This document shows positions 16,974 to 26,283 of a DNA stretch of 64,000 bases, piece by piece. The DNA comes from an uncultured Lachnospiraceae bacterium. Lineage in GTDB: Bacteria > Bacillota > Clostridia > Lachnospirales > Lachnospiraceae. The position numbers and the translations under genes are program-made. The notes under the pieces were generated by a model. That model was not told the DNA's origin, made no database searches, and saw nothing but the letters and a program-made list of their open reading frames with translations. How positions within the stretch are numbered: the first letter of the stretch is position 1; every line of letters begins with the position of its first letter. Location: assembly GCA_910584845.1 (NCBI GenBank), contig CAJUDH010000015.1, positions 12,886-76,885 of the forward strand, given 5' to 3'.

Positions 16974-19091
16974 TTGGCTGGAAGAGAATATCCGTTAGAG
17001 AGAACCAGGAACATCGGAATCATGGCTCATATCGACGCGGGTAAGACAACGTTGACCGAGCGTATTCTGTATTACACTGGCGTAAACTATAAGATTGGCG
17101 ATACCCATGAGGGCACTGCCACCATGGACTGGATGGAACAGGAGCAGGAGAGGGGCATAACCATTACTTCGGCAGCCACTACCTGCCATTGGACCGAGCA
17201 GGAACACTGCAAGCCGAAAGAAGGGGCCCTGGAGCACCGCATCAATATTATTGACACCCCCGGGCACGTTGATTTTACAGTGGAAGTGGAACGTTCCCTG
17301 CGGGTGCTGGACGGCGCCGTAGGCGTGTTCTGTGCCAAAGGCGGTGTGGAGCCACAGTCTGAGAATGTATGGCGCCAGGCGGATACCTACAACGTTCCCC
17401 GTATGGCGTTTATCAACAAGATGGATATTATGGGGGCCGATTTCTTTGGGGCTGTAGAGCAGATCCGTAACCGTTTGGGGAAAAACGCCATCTGCGTGCA
17501 GCTGCCCATTGGCAAGGAAGATGATTTTAAAGGGATTATCGACTTGTTTGAGATGCAGGCCTACATTTACAATGACAATAAAGGCGACGACATTTCCATC
17601 GTGGAAGTGCCGGAGGATATGAAAGATGACGCCGAGCTTTACCATACTGAGATGGTAGAGAAGATCTGCGAGCTTGACGACGACCTGATGATGCAATATT
17701 TGGAGGGCGAGGAGCCTTCCGTGGAAGACATGAAGAAAGCACTCCGCAAGGGTACTTGCGAATGTACTGCCGTTCCCGTATGCTGCGGAAGCGCTTATCG
17801 GAATAAGGGTGTACAAAAGCTTTTGGATGCGGTATTGGAATATATGCCTGCCCCCACTGACATCCCGTCGATCAAGGGGACAGACATGGACGGCAACGAG
17901 ATTGAACGCCATTCTTCGGACGAAGAGCCATTCTCCGCCCTGGCTTTCAAGATCATGACCGACCCCTTTGTAGGTAAGCTGGCATTTTTCCGGGTTTATT
18001 CCGGAACCATGAATTCCGGTTCCTACGTGCTTAACGCCACAAAAGACAAAAAAGAGCGTGTAGGGCGTATTTTGCAGATGCATGCCAACAAGCGGCAGGA
18101 GCTGGATAAGGTGTATTCCGGGGATATTGCCGCGGCGGTAGGCTTTAAGATTACCACTACCGGCGACACCATATGCGATGAGCAGCATCCGGTTATCCTG
18201 GAATCCATGGAGTTCCCGGAACCGGTTATTGATATTGCCATTGAGCCAAAGACAAAAGCAGGCCAGGGCAAGATGGGCGAGGCTTTGGCAAAGTTAGCGG
18301 AAGAAGACCCCACTTTCCGGGCCAGGACAGACCAGGAGACGGGGCAGACGATTATTTCCGGTATGGGCGAGCTCCATTTGGAGATTATCGTAGACCGCCT
18401 GTTGCGCGAGTTTAAGGTAGAAGCAAACGTGGGCGCACCGCAGGTTGCCTATAAAGAGAGCTTTACCAAGGCTGTGGATGTGGATAGCAAATATGCCAAG
18501 CAGTCCGGCGGACGCGGGCAATATGGCCATTGTAAAGTACACTTTGAGCCCATGGATGCAAACGCAGAAGAAACCTTCAAGTTTGAATCTTCCGTTGTAG
18601 GCGGAGCCATTCCGAAGGAATATATCCCGGCGGTAGGCGCCGGCATCGAAGAAGCTTCCAAGACGGGCGTATTGGCCGGATTCCCGGTGCTGGGCGTGAA
18701 GGCTACCGTATACGATGGCTCCTACCATGAAGTCGACTCCAGTGAGATGGCCTTTAAGATCGCCGGGTCTATGGCGTTCAAAGAAGCCATGCAGAAGGCA
18801 GGGTCTATTTTGCTTGAGCCCATTATGAAGGTGGAAGTGACTATGCCTGAGGATTATATGGGTGATGTGATCGGGGACATCAATTCCCGCCGCGGCCGTA
18901 TTGAAGGCATGGATGATTTGGGCGGCGGCAAAATTGTAAGGGCTTATGTGCCGCTTTCCGAGATGTTTGGATATTCCACGGATTTACGTTCCAAGACCCA
19001 GGGGCGCGGCAATTATTCCATGTTCTTTGAGCGGTATGAGCCGGTCCCCAAATCTGTGCAGGAAAAGATCGTTTCTGAGCACAAACGATAA
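16974..19091 (+). CDS. fusA: Translation elongation factor G
   Basis: A 705-residue EF-G, the GTPase that drives translocation. It starts at TTG 16974 behind GTAGGAGG, giving AGREYPLERTRNIG. G-motifs: AHIDAGKTT, the switch region with RGITITSAAT, DTPGHVDFT, NKMD and GSAYRNKG. Domain IV and V are complete (GGRGQYGHCKV, SRRGRIEGM, YSTDLRSKTQGRG). Normal length for the main translational EF-G rather than an EF-G2 or TetM-type protein, and consistent with its place between rpsG and tuf. The TTG start probably tunes expression. Confidence 0.98.
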   Translation: MAGREYPLERTRNIGIMAHIDAGKTTLTERILYYTGVNYKIGDTHEGTATMDWMEQEQERGITITSAATTCHWTEQEHCKPKEGALEHRINIIDTPGHVDFTVEVERSLRVLDGAVGVFCAKGGVEPQSENVWRQADTYNVPRMAFINKMDIMGADFFGAVEQIRNRLGKNAICVQLPIGKEDDFKGIIDLFEMQAYIYNDNKGDDISIVEVPEDMKDDAELYHTEMVEKICELDDDLMMQYLEGEEPSVEDMKKALRKGTCECTAVPVCCGSAYRNKGVQKLLDAVLEYMPAPTDIPSIKGTDMDGNEIERHSSDEEPFSALAFKIMTDPFVGKLAFFRVYSGTMNSGSYVLNATKDKKERVGRILQMHANKRQELDKVYSGDIAAAVGFKITTTGDTICDEQHPVILESMEFPEPVIDIAIEPKTKAGQGKMGEALAKLAEEDPTFRARTDQETGQTIISGMGELHLEIIVDRLLREFKVEANVGAPQVAYKESFTKAVDVDSKYAKQSGGRGQYGHCKVHFEPMDANAEETFKFESSVVGGAIPKEYIPAVGAGIEEASKTGVLAGFPVLGVKATVYDGSYHEVDSSEMAFKIAGSMAFKEAMQKAGSILLEPIMKVEVTMPEDYMGDVIGDINSRRGRIEGMDDLGGGKIVRAYVPLSEMFGYSTDLRSKTQGRGNYSMFFERYEPVPKSVQEKIVSEHKR

Positions 19092-19124
19092 ATAAGGCGT
19101 ATGCGCCGATAGTCAAAAATAGGC

Positions 19125-19153
19125 TTGAAAATATTGCAGAAATCGCATATAAT
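19125..19153 (+). promoter_or_regulatory. Sigma-A promoter of tuf
   Basis: TTGAAA (19125-19130), 17-bp spacer, TATAAT (19148-19153). It lies in the 122-bp fusA-tuf gap and gives tuf its own strong transcription besides read-through. Confidence 0.93.
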
Positions 19154-19213
19154 AGTGACAGCCTATATATAAAGGATAGCCCATAGTGGCCAAATTAAGG
19201 AGGACGTTTTAAA

Positions 19214-20407
<1,194 letters not shown>

Positions 20408-20430
20408 TTAGCAAGAAGTTATAATTTATA

Positions 20431-20461
20431 GGGCTTTCCGAGGAATCGGGAAGCCCTTTTT
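20431..20461 (+). terminator. Intrinsic terminator of tuf
   Basis: GGGCTTTCC (20431-20439) pairs with GGGAAGCCC (20448-20456, one bulge), followed by TTTTT. Directly beyond it the base composition becomes AT-richer, so the terminator marks the left edge of the metal-efflux island. Confidence 0.92.
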
Positions 20462-20511
20462 GTAACGTTGTAACAGTAAAAAAATAGAAAGCGGTGCCAA
20501 AACAGTGCCAT

Positions 20512-20783
20512 CGGCTTCAACAAGTTTAGCTGACGCGATACCGCAGACTGCGTAATCCCAAGCCAATAGCAGCGGAAATTCCAGCCAGACGAACAATGCG
20601 ATACCGCAGACTGCGTAACCCCAAGCTGCTCCGCCAGATCACCGACATTCGCACCCTGTTCCAATAAAAGAAACAGGATACGAATACGGATAGGTTCCCA
20701 AGCATCTTAAAAAATTCCGCAAGAATATATAAATCGCTTTCTTTCAGTCTTTCATAAATTTGACCGACCTGATATTCCGCCAA
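20512..20783 (-). pseudogene. Decayed ArsR-family regulator with frameshift and duplicated segment
   Basis: Reading the minus strand, a normal ArsR N-terminus (AEYQVGQIYERLK, LAEFFKMLGN) breaks near 20700, and the expected continuation (PIRIRILFLLLEQG, then VGDLAEQLGVTQSAVSH) resumes in another frame. A one-base loss near the LGN codons would explain this. The recognition-helix part then occurs a second time 63 bp on (LGITQSAVSRQLNLLK), slightly different, as if two arsR genes had recombined. No intact product is possible. It lies 16 bp downstream of the ATPase gene, so it was probably the last gene of that operon. Confidence 0.75.
20535..20626. repeat. 29-bp direct repeat, 63-bp period, inside the arsR remnant
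   Basis: The 29-bp blocks at 20535-20563 and 20598-20626 differ at one base (T/C). They encode the helix-turn-helix recognition region twice. The bases after each block are unrelated, so this is not a simple 63-bp duplication. Confidence 0.85.
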
Positions 20784-20799
20784 AGGAACCCCTCCTTCC

Positions 20800-22815
20800 T
20801 TACAGTTTTTTCACAAACAGACAACGGATTGCGTTCAGCACAGCAAGAATCATAACACCTACATCTGCAAAAATCGCCAGATACATATTCGCGATGCCCA
20901 CAGCCCCTAATGCGAGGCAGGCAAATTTCACAACAAGCGCCATCGTAATATTCTGGTACACAATCCTCAGACACTTCCTTGAAATCTTGATTGCTTTTGC
21001 AATCTTAATCGGATCGTCATCCATCAGAACAATATCCGCTGCTTCGATTGCCGCGTCGGAACCCATTGCCCCCATAGCGATACCAATATCCGCTCTGGAA
21101 AGCACAGGCGCGTCATTGATACCGTCACCCACAAATGCCAGCTTTGCCTTGCCCGGCTTTACCCGCAGAAGTTCTTCTACTTTTTCAACCTTATCTGCCG
21201 GAAGAAGTTCGCTGTAAACTTCGTCAATCCCAAGTGACGCGGCAACCTGATTTGCCACTTTTTTTGCATCTCCGGTCAGCATGACGGCTCTTTCTACTCC
21301 CGCTTTCTTCAATTCCGCAATCGCCGCCTTAGAATGAGGTTTAATAATATCGGAAATCACGATATGACCTGCATATTCCCTATTAATTGCCATATGGATA
21401 ATCGTTCCGGTCTGGTGACAGTCCTGATAAGGAATATTCAAATGCTTCATCAGTTTATCGTTCCCGGCCGCGACCTCCATGCTGTCTACTTTTGCAGTCA
21501 CACCGTTTCCGCCGATTTCCTGTATATCCGATACACGAGTCCTGTCAATTTCTCTTCCATATGCCCGCTGTAAACTCTTGCTGATCGGGTGGGAAGATGC
21601 GCATTCTGCAAAAGCAGCATACTCTAACAATTTTTCATTCCCTATGGTCGAATGGTGAATCCCATTTACTTCAAAGACACCCTTTGTCATGGTTCCGGTT
21701 TTGTCAAAAACAACATATTTTGTCTGGGAGAGGATTTCCAGATAATTGGAGCCTTTCACCAAAACACCCTCCTTGCTTGCTCCTCCGATACCTGCAAAGA
21801 AACTTAAAGGAATACTGATTACAAGCGCACAAGGGCAGCTAATGACAAGGAATGTCAACGCCCGGTAAATCCATACTCCCCAATCTGCTGACAGTCCCAT
21901 AAAAAGCATACGGACAACAGGAGGAAGGAATGCCAGCGCCAATGCTGCATAGCAGACAGCCGGAGTATAGATTTTTGCAAACTTCGAGATAAAATCCTCT
22001 GATTTTGATTTGCGGGAACTTGCATTTTCCACCAAATCCAAAATCTTAGAAACCGTAGATTCTCCAAACTCCTTTGTGGTCTGTATCTTCAATACTCCTG
22101 TCATGCTGATACAGCCGCTGATTACTTCATCGCCAACCTTTGCCTCCCTCGGCAGACTTTCCCCAGTCAGTGCACTGGTATTCAGGCTGGAAGCACCACA
22201 GACGATAATCCCGTCAATCGGCACTTTCTCTCCCGGCTGAACAACAATCACGCTGCCAATCCCTACTTCATCCGGATCAATCTGCTCTAATTTTCCATTT
22301 CTCTCAACATTTGCATAATCAGGACGAATGTCCATTAGGTTGCTGATATTCCGGCGGCTCTTGCCAACCGCATATCCCTGAAACCACTCACCAATCTGAT
22401 AAAACAGCATAACAGCAATAGCTTCCAGATATTCTCCATTTTCATAAATAGCCAGTGCCATTGCCCCAATTGTAGCCACAGCCATCAGAAAACTCTCATC
22501 AAATACCTGACGGTTTTTAATACCCTTTATAGCTTTCCGTAAAATGTCATATCCGATAATCAGATAATTAATCAGATAGCACACAAAACGAAGCCATCTT
22601 CCAGCGGACGGGAATAAATACCCGCAGGCCGTATCAAACATCTCTGCGGAAATAAACTGGAGCGCCAGTAAGATACTGGCACTGAGTAAAATCCGGACCA
22701 TCATAACCCTTTGCTTTTTTGTCATGCCATCTTTGCGGCTGCCAATAAAAATAAGAAGCGTCGCAGCCATTATAATGACAACCATAAGCAATATACTTAT
22801 TACTAATTCCTCCAT
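20800..22815 (-). CDS. P1B-type heavy-metal efflux ATPase (Zn/Cd/Pb class)
   Basis: A 671-residue pump that exports divalent soft metals using ATP. Motifs: TGES (217-220, actuator), SCPCALVIS with the metal-binding CPC (327-329), DKTGT with phospho-Asp371, SSHP, MLTGD and GDGIND. Near the C-terminus a membrane Lys (MALVVKF) and Asp (FADVGVM) match the P1B-2 group (ZntA/CadA). Unlike most CadA proteins it has no N-terminal HMA domain; extra membrane helices occupy residues 1-100 instead. A separate HMA protein is encoded just upstream in the same direction. AGGAG lies 7 bp before the ATG. The region is AT-richer than its surroundings, which suggests transfer. Confidence 0.94.
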   Translation of the reverse strand: MEELVISILLMVVIIMAATLLIFIGSRKDGMTKKQRVMMVRILLSASILLALQFISAEMFDTACGYLFPSAGRWLRFVCYLINYLIIGYDILRKAIKGIKNRQVFDESFLMAVATIGAMALAIYENGEYLEAIAVMLFYQIGEWFQGYAVGKSRRNISNLMDIRPDYANVERNGKLEQIDPDEVGIGSVIVVQPGEKVPIDGIIVCGASSLNTSALTGESLPREAKVGDEVISGCISMTGVLKIQTTKEFGESTVSKILDLVENASSRKSKSEDFISKFAKIYTPAVCYAALALAFLPPVVRMLFMGLSADWGVWIYRALTFLVISCPCALVISIPLSFFAGIGGASKEGVLVKGSNYLEILSQTKYVVFDKTGTMTKGVFEVNGIHHSTIGNEKLLEYAAFAECASSHPISKSLQRAYGREIDRTRVSDIQEIGGNGVTAKVDSMEVAAGNDKLMKHLNIPYQDCHQTGTIIHMAINREYAGHIVISDIIKPHSKAAIAELKKAGVERAVMLTGDAKKVANQVAASLGIDEVYSELLPADKVEKVEELLRVKPGKAKLAFVGDGINDAPVLSRADIGIAMGAMGSDAAIEAADIVLMDDDPIKIAKAIKISRKCLRIVYQNITMALVVKFACLALGAVGIANMYLAIFADVGVMILAVLNAIRCLFVKKL

Positions 22816-22831
22816 AATAAAACTCCTATCA

Positions 22832-22856
22832 AAATATACTTAATTATTTAATCGTT
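22832..22856. promoter_or_regulatory. Possible second ArsR-type operator before the ATPase gene
   Basis: The stretch TACTTAATTATTTAATCG lies just upstream of the ATPase start and shares TTTAATC(A/G)TTAT with the clearer operator at 23283-23304. Symmetry is imperfect and I find no good -10/-35 pair with it, so this is tentative. Confidence 0.35.
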
Positions 22857-22885
22857 ATTGGTAAAAATAACACCCTTATACTCAA

Positions 22886-22935
22886 GGCCGCCAGTATTTA
22901 TCAACCTGTTCAAGTCAATAATATGGCTGGCGGCC
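22886..22935 (-). terminator. Hairpin between HMA and ATPase genes
   Basis: GGCCGCCAG (22886-22894) and CTGGCGGCC (22927-22935) are exact inverted copies with a 32-nt loop. On the minus strand it follows the HMA gene and precedes the ATPase. There is no clean T-run, so it may be a partial terminator or an mRNA-stability hairpin. Confidence 0.45.
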
Positions 22936-23031
22936 TTTCGTTATATTGCCTGACAGTAACTCTGTCTAATGTGCAGCATAAATTGCAGCGGCGCATTTTA
23001 AGGGTGTCACTCTGTCACAGGCAGCTACCGC

Positions 23032-23250
23032 TTAAAGGAAAATCTCGCAGTCCGGCTCCACTTTTTTACAAGCATCCAGCACGTTCTTCATGACATCTTT
23101 CGGCTCCTGCCCCTCATCAAACTCCACAATCATTTTCTGTGTCATGAAATTAACTGTTGCGTTCTGCACACCAGCAGTCTTGCGAGCCGCATCCTCCATC
23201 AAATTTGCGCAGTTGGCACAGTCTACCTCGATCTTGTAAGTTTTCTTCAT
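23032..23250 (-). CDS. Small HMA-domain metal-binding protein
   Basis: A 72-residue heavy-metal-associated (ferredoxin-fold) protein with the metal site DCANC (Cys11, Cys14). It is the size of a CopZ-type chaperone. It ends with an extra Cys-containing stretch (ACKKVEPDCEIF). A GGAGG site precedes the ATG by eight bases. It is encoded ahead of an ATPase that lacks its own HMA domain, so it probably hands metal ions to that pump or acts as its detached regulatory domain. The divergent operator at 23283-23304 suggests control by the neighbouring ArsR protein. Confidence 0.9.
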   Translation of the reverse strand: MKKTYKIEVDCANCANLMEDAARKTAGVQNATVNFMTQKMIVEFDEGQEPKDVMKNVLDACKKVEPDCEIFL

Positions 23251-23282
23251 TGTAAAGTCCTCCTTGTTATTTTAAAATTCAG

Positions 23283-23304
23283 TGATTAAGTACTTGTTTA
23301 ATCA
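23283..23304. promoter_or_regulatory. ArsR/SmtB-type operator
   Basis: TGATTAA (23283-23289) and TTAATCA (23298-23304) form an inverted repeat with 8-bp spacing, the AT-rich form typical of ArsR/SmtB sites. It lies between the divergent HMA and arsR genes and overlaps the -35 of the arsR promoter, so a bound repressor would block both directions. Confidence 0.65.
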
Positions 23305-23322
23305 TTATGGCCGTAGTATAAT
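23294..23322 (+). promoter_or_regulatory. Promoter of the arsR-family gene
   Basis: TTGTTT (23294-23299), 17-bp spacer, TATAAT (23317-23322). The -35 lies within the inverted repeat, consistent with autorepression. It leaves a leader of about 220 nt before ATG 23551. Confidence 0.7.
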
Positions 23323-23403
23323 ACGGAAAAAGGCACACGTCAATATCCCCAAAGCATTCCCTCCCAAACGGGCGAAAAGTATTTCTGTTTGGGCGAAATG
23401 TAA

Positions 23404-23470
23404 GTCAAAGGCCCCGCTGCAAGCAACGGGCATCAAATTTGTAGCGCTGCAGAGCAGCGGGGTATTTGAC
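23404..23470. repeat. Large imperfect hairpin in the arsR leader
   Basis: GTCAAAGGCCCCGCTGC (23404-23420) and GCAGCGGGGTATTTGAC (23454-23470) pair at 15 of 17 positions. GCATGCAAGCATGC-type palindromic sequence follows at about 23493-23506. It could be a dispersed palindromic repeat or a structured leader; the 300-bp gap (23251-23550) contains no other gene. Confidence 0.55.
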
Positions 23471-23550
23471 CCTCGCGGCAGTCGCCAAATGTGCATGCAA
23501 GCATGCCTGCTTGGCTCGTTGCTTGCGGGAATAAAAGAAAGGAAAACAAT

Positions 23551-23919
23551 ATGGATCATATGAAATTGCCGCATCAACATGGAGAAGGACAACAGACGGT
23601 ACGAATCCAGAAACAGTTAGACCATGTAGATTATTTTCAAACCGTAGCGGAAGTTTTCAAACAGCTTGGAGATACCACCAGAATCCGAATTTTCTGGCTT
23701 CTCTGCCACCAGGAGGAATGTGTCCTCAATATTTCAGATATGCTTCATATGTCAAGTCCGGCAGTGTCACATCATCTCAGACCATTGAAAAACAGCGGTC
23801 TTATTGTTTGCCGGCGTGAAGGAAAAGAGGTTTACTATCGTGCCGCAGATACGCCACAGGGACGTCTGCTGCATCAGATGATTGAGCAGGTTATGGAAAT
23901 CACCTGCCCCCAATTATGA
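23551..23919 (+). CDS. ArsR/SmtB-family metal-responsive repressor
   Basis: A 122-residue winged-helix regulator. I start at ATG 23551 behind AAAGGAAAA, discarding 20 upstream in-frame codons that fall in leader repeats. The core is EVFKQLGDTTRIRIFWLL, then the recognition region SDMLHMSSPAVSHHLRPLK and the wing REGKEVYYRA. Candidate metal ligands are His residues near the N-terminus (MDHMKLPHQHG), Cys in EECVLN, the helix-5 His/Glu (LLHQMIEQ) and the terminal ITCPQL. It most likely represses the divergent HMA-ATPase genes and releases DNA on binding Zn, Cd or Pb. Confidence 0.92.
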   Translation: MDHMKLPHQHGEGQQTVRIQKQLDHVDYFQTVAEVFKQLGDTTRIRIFWLLCHQEECVLNISDMLHMSSPAVSHHLRPLKNSGLIVCRREGKEVYYRAADTPQGRLLHQMIEQVMEITCPQL

Positions 23920-23929
23920 GGTCTGCCCT

Positions 23930-24850
23930 ATGAATGAGGAATTGAAAAAAATACAAAAAAATGTGGAGAAATTTCATCAAGAGGTATCACAGGCTCTCAT
24001 TCCGCTTTATCCTGGTATTGAGTTATGCTATCTTACATTTTCAACCGATTCTTTTTCTGTGCGGCATAAGACTATATCACATATTATTCAGATTAACTAC
24101 TGCAAATCCGGACAGCTTATGTGGGAGATGAAAAACGGAAACCGTATATATCTGAATCCGGGAGATTTTTCTCTCCATACCATGAAAGCCTGTACGGATT
24201 CTGTACTTACTTTTCCAAACAATAGGTATCAGGGACTTAGTATTTATATTGATCTGCCAAAAGCCTCTGGAAATCCACCTGACCTGCTGGAAAACAGTAC
24301 TATTTTTGAAACCGTATTGCCTAAAAAATTTTGCCAAAACGATAGTCCTGTCTTTCTTGCCGGAAATGAACAGACGGAAAGTATCTTTTCTGCATTTTAT
24401 GACCAGCCTGAAACACTTACGCTTCCATACCAGAAAATCAAAGTTTTAGAATTGTTGTTATACCTTGCCAAAATGGAATTTACTCCCCAAAGCAAATTGG
24501 TAGAATATCAATTCGAGCTAACAGAAACGATCCGAAACATTCATGACCAGCTTTTGCAACACATGGAGCAAAGAATTACCATAGAGGAACTTTCAAGGCA
24601 ATATCTCATCAATCAAACAACTTTGAAAAATGTGTTCAAGTCTGTTTATGGAACTTCCATTGCGGCACATATCAAGGAACACCGAATGCGGCAAGCTGCC
24701 TATATGTTAATAGAATCAAATATGAATATAGCGGAGATTGCACAGGCTGTTGGCTATGATAGCCAAAGTAAATTTACAACTGCATTTAAAGCATATTTTA
24801 AAGTCCTTCCTAGAGAATATCGAAAAAATAAAACCAAGCAAAATATCTAA
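23930..24850 (+). CDS. AraC-family transcriptional regulator
   Basis: A 306-residue regulator started at ATG 23930, 10 bp after the arsR stop, behind GAGGT. The N-terminal half (residues 1-190) is a cupin-like sensing domain without clear ligand residues. The C-terminal 100 residues form the double helix-turn-helix (ITIEELSRQYLINQTTLKNVFKSVYG and then MNIAEIAQAVGYDSQSKFTTAFKAYF). AraC regulators of this form often sit next to siderophore or metal uptake systems, but none is visible here, so the target is unknown. Same AT-richer composition as the metal genes. Confidence 0.9.
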   Translation: MNEELKKIQKNVEKFHQEVSQALIPLYPGIELCYLTFSTDSFSVRHKTISHIIQINYCKSGQLMWEMKNGNRIYLNPGDFSLHTMKACTDSVLTFPNNRYQGLSIYIDLPKASGNPPDLLENSTIFETVLPKKFCQNDSPVFLAGNEQTESIFSAFYDQPETLTLPYQKIKVLELLLYLAKMEFTPQSKLVEYQFELTETIRNIHDQLLQHMEQRITIEELSRQYLINQTTLKNVFKSVYGTSIAAHIKEHRMRQAAYMLIESNMNIAEIAQAVGYDSQSKFTTAFKAYFKVLPREYRKNKTKQNI

Positions 24851-25182
24851 TATGTGTCCTAAACAGATTGCCTAAGCAATCGGAACACCGGCACACCTTT
24901 CGGAATGTCGCGGGCAGAAAAACATTTCTGTTTTGTCCGTTCATTCGAAATAGTCACTTATGTAGCAGGCAAAACGTTTATAATCAAGTATATAAATTGA
25001 CATGTGAAAACATAAAAGAAAACGGTAATGATTATTTGCCCAGGGCAGCCAGTGAGGAAGCCATTCCGGAGGGGCATGGCAGGAGAAGCCATCAACTGCT
25101 GGTTGAATCTGCCAAAATCAACCATTGGTTAGTTTCAGGGCAACTTTTTTCTATGTATACTGATGGCAAGGAGGATAAAAAC
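24851..25182. other. Intergenic region before the XRE gene
   Basis: About 330 bp without a convincing gene. It holds a small perfect hairpin GATTGC-CTAA-GCAATC just after the AraC gene, a lone TTGACA at 24997 without a matching -10, and a TATACT at 25156 with a weak -35. A frame open through it joins the XRE gene but has no ribosome-binding site. Confidence 0.4.
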
Positions 25183-25929
25183 ATGAATCAGGAAACGATA
25201 GGAAAATTCGTTGCAACCTGTCGAAAAGAGAAGGGGTTTACACAAAAACAGTTAGCAGAAAAGTTAAATATTACCGACCGGGCCGTATCAAAATGGGAGA
25301 CCGGAAAAAGCATTCCGGACGCCGCCATTATGCTGGACTTATGTAAAATACTTGGTATCAGCGCAAATGAACTGCTCAGCGGAGAAAGGATTGCCATGGA
25401 AAATTATCAAAAAAAGGCGGAAGAAAATCTGGTAGAATTGCAGCAAAAAGCAAATAACGCTCAAAAAAGTTCGAATTTACTTGTAAAGTTTGTAGCCCTA
25501 ATTTTAGGAGTGCTGTTTATAGTCAAATATGGAATCGGCAGTAAAGCTTCGTATTTTGTGGATTCCATCAGCATGGAATTTATCCTGATTCCCTGCCTTT
25601 TGATGCTGCTGTGTACAGGGTATTGGCGGGGCTTTCTACAGGCATTTGCCTACTTCATTAGGAGAAACCATTGCACAGCAGAAAGGTTAAGGGACAGCGC
25701 GAACGCGCTGAAACTGGTATGCAGATCCAGTTTGATTTGGGGAAGCATCGGCTTTACAATCAGCACGGTGAACCTTATGCGCCACCACATGCCAGATCCC
25801 AAGTTTGGTGCCTTATGTGGGGATCTATCGGTAGCGTTGCTTCCCTTGTTTTACTCCTTGGTTATAAATGCGGTACTGATGCCACTGTATTTTGAACTAA
25901 ACCGTTTCTATACGAAAAATGCAGAGTGA
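25183..25929 (+). CDS. XRE-family regulator with membrane domain
   Basis: A 248-residue protein. Residues 5-65 form an HTH_3 DNA-binding domain (RKEKGFTQKQLAEKLNI, RAVSKWETGKSIPDA). A short helical linker (about 68-95, Glu/Gln/Lys-rich) leads into about four membrane helices (100-240). The start at ATG 25183 has a strong AAGGAGG site; upstream in-frame codons lack one. Membrane-tethered XRE regulators of this type are common in Clostridia and often respond to envelope or antimicrobial stress; the target is not evident. It is the last gene of the AT-richer block. Confidence 0.88.
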   Translation: MNQETIGKFVATCRKEKGFTQKQLAEKLNITDRAVSKWETGKSIPDAAIMLDLCKILGISANELLSGERIAMENYQKKAEENLVELQQKANNAQKSSNLLVKFVALILGVLFIVKYGIGSKASYFVDSISMEFILIPCLLMLLCTGYWRGFLQAFAYFIRRNHCTAERLRDSANALKLVCRSSLIWGSIGFTISTVNLMRHHMPDPKFGALCGDLSVALLPLFYSLVINAVLMPLYFELNRFYTKNAE

Positions 25930-26232
25930 GGGTAGGATACCGTAAGATAAAAAAGCGCCAGCGGATAAAATGCCTTAAAAGCAGGTGGCAATTCATCAAA
26001 TGATAGGTTTGCGTTATTACCGTGTGCCGTAGTCCGGTATGCTCCGTTCCGCTTCTCTGCAGAACCGTAAATTGCGATAAAAAATTCCGTTGGCCCCTTA
26101 ATACAGGGGGCTATGCTGGCAAGGCAACGCAATGAGGCGAAGAGGGGCGCCCATTCACGATAACGCTGCCGGCTTCCAAATGCCGGCGCCGGATGTGTGT
26201 ATTCCCTTGTCCAGTGAGGATAAAAAGATTAA
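25930..26232. other. Intergenic region at the right edge of the AT-richer block
   Basis: About 300 bp with no supported gene. A 74-codon minus-strand frame has no ribosome-binding site or family resemblance. Composition returns to that of the core genome within it. I see no integrase, direct repeat or tRNA that would mark an attachment site. Confidence 0.4.
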
Positions 26233-26264
26233 GGGCTTCCCGATATGGTTGGAAGCCCTTTTTT
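26233..26264. terminator. Bidirectional intrinsic terminator
   Basis: GGGCTTCC (26233-26240) pairs exactly with GGAAGCCC (26251-26258), followed by TTTTTT. On the minus strand it ends the ADH-ALDH operon. Its stem is nearly the same as that of the tuf terminator. Confidence 0.9.
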
Positions 26265-26283
26265 GTTTATAAATAAAGAATAC

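Noticed and set aside
16995..18188. 397-codon minus-strand frame opposite fusA
   Set aside because: Antisense shadow of an unmistakable EF-G gene with no recognisable protein features.
20464..26230. Integrated conjugative or phage element
   Set aside because: No integrase, relaxase, transposase, tRNA or flanking direct repeat can be seen; only composition suggests transfer.
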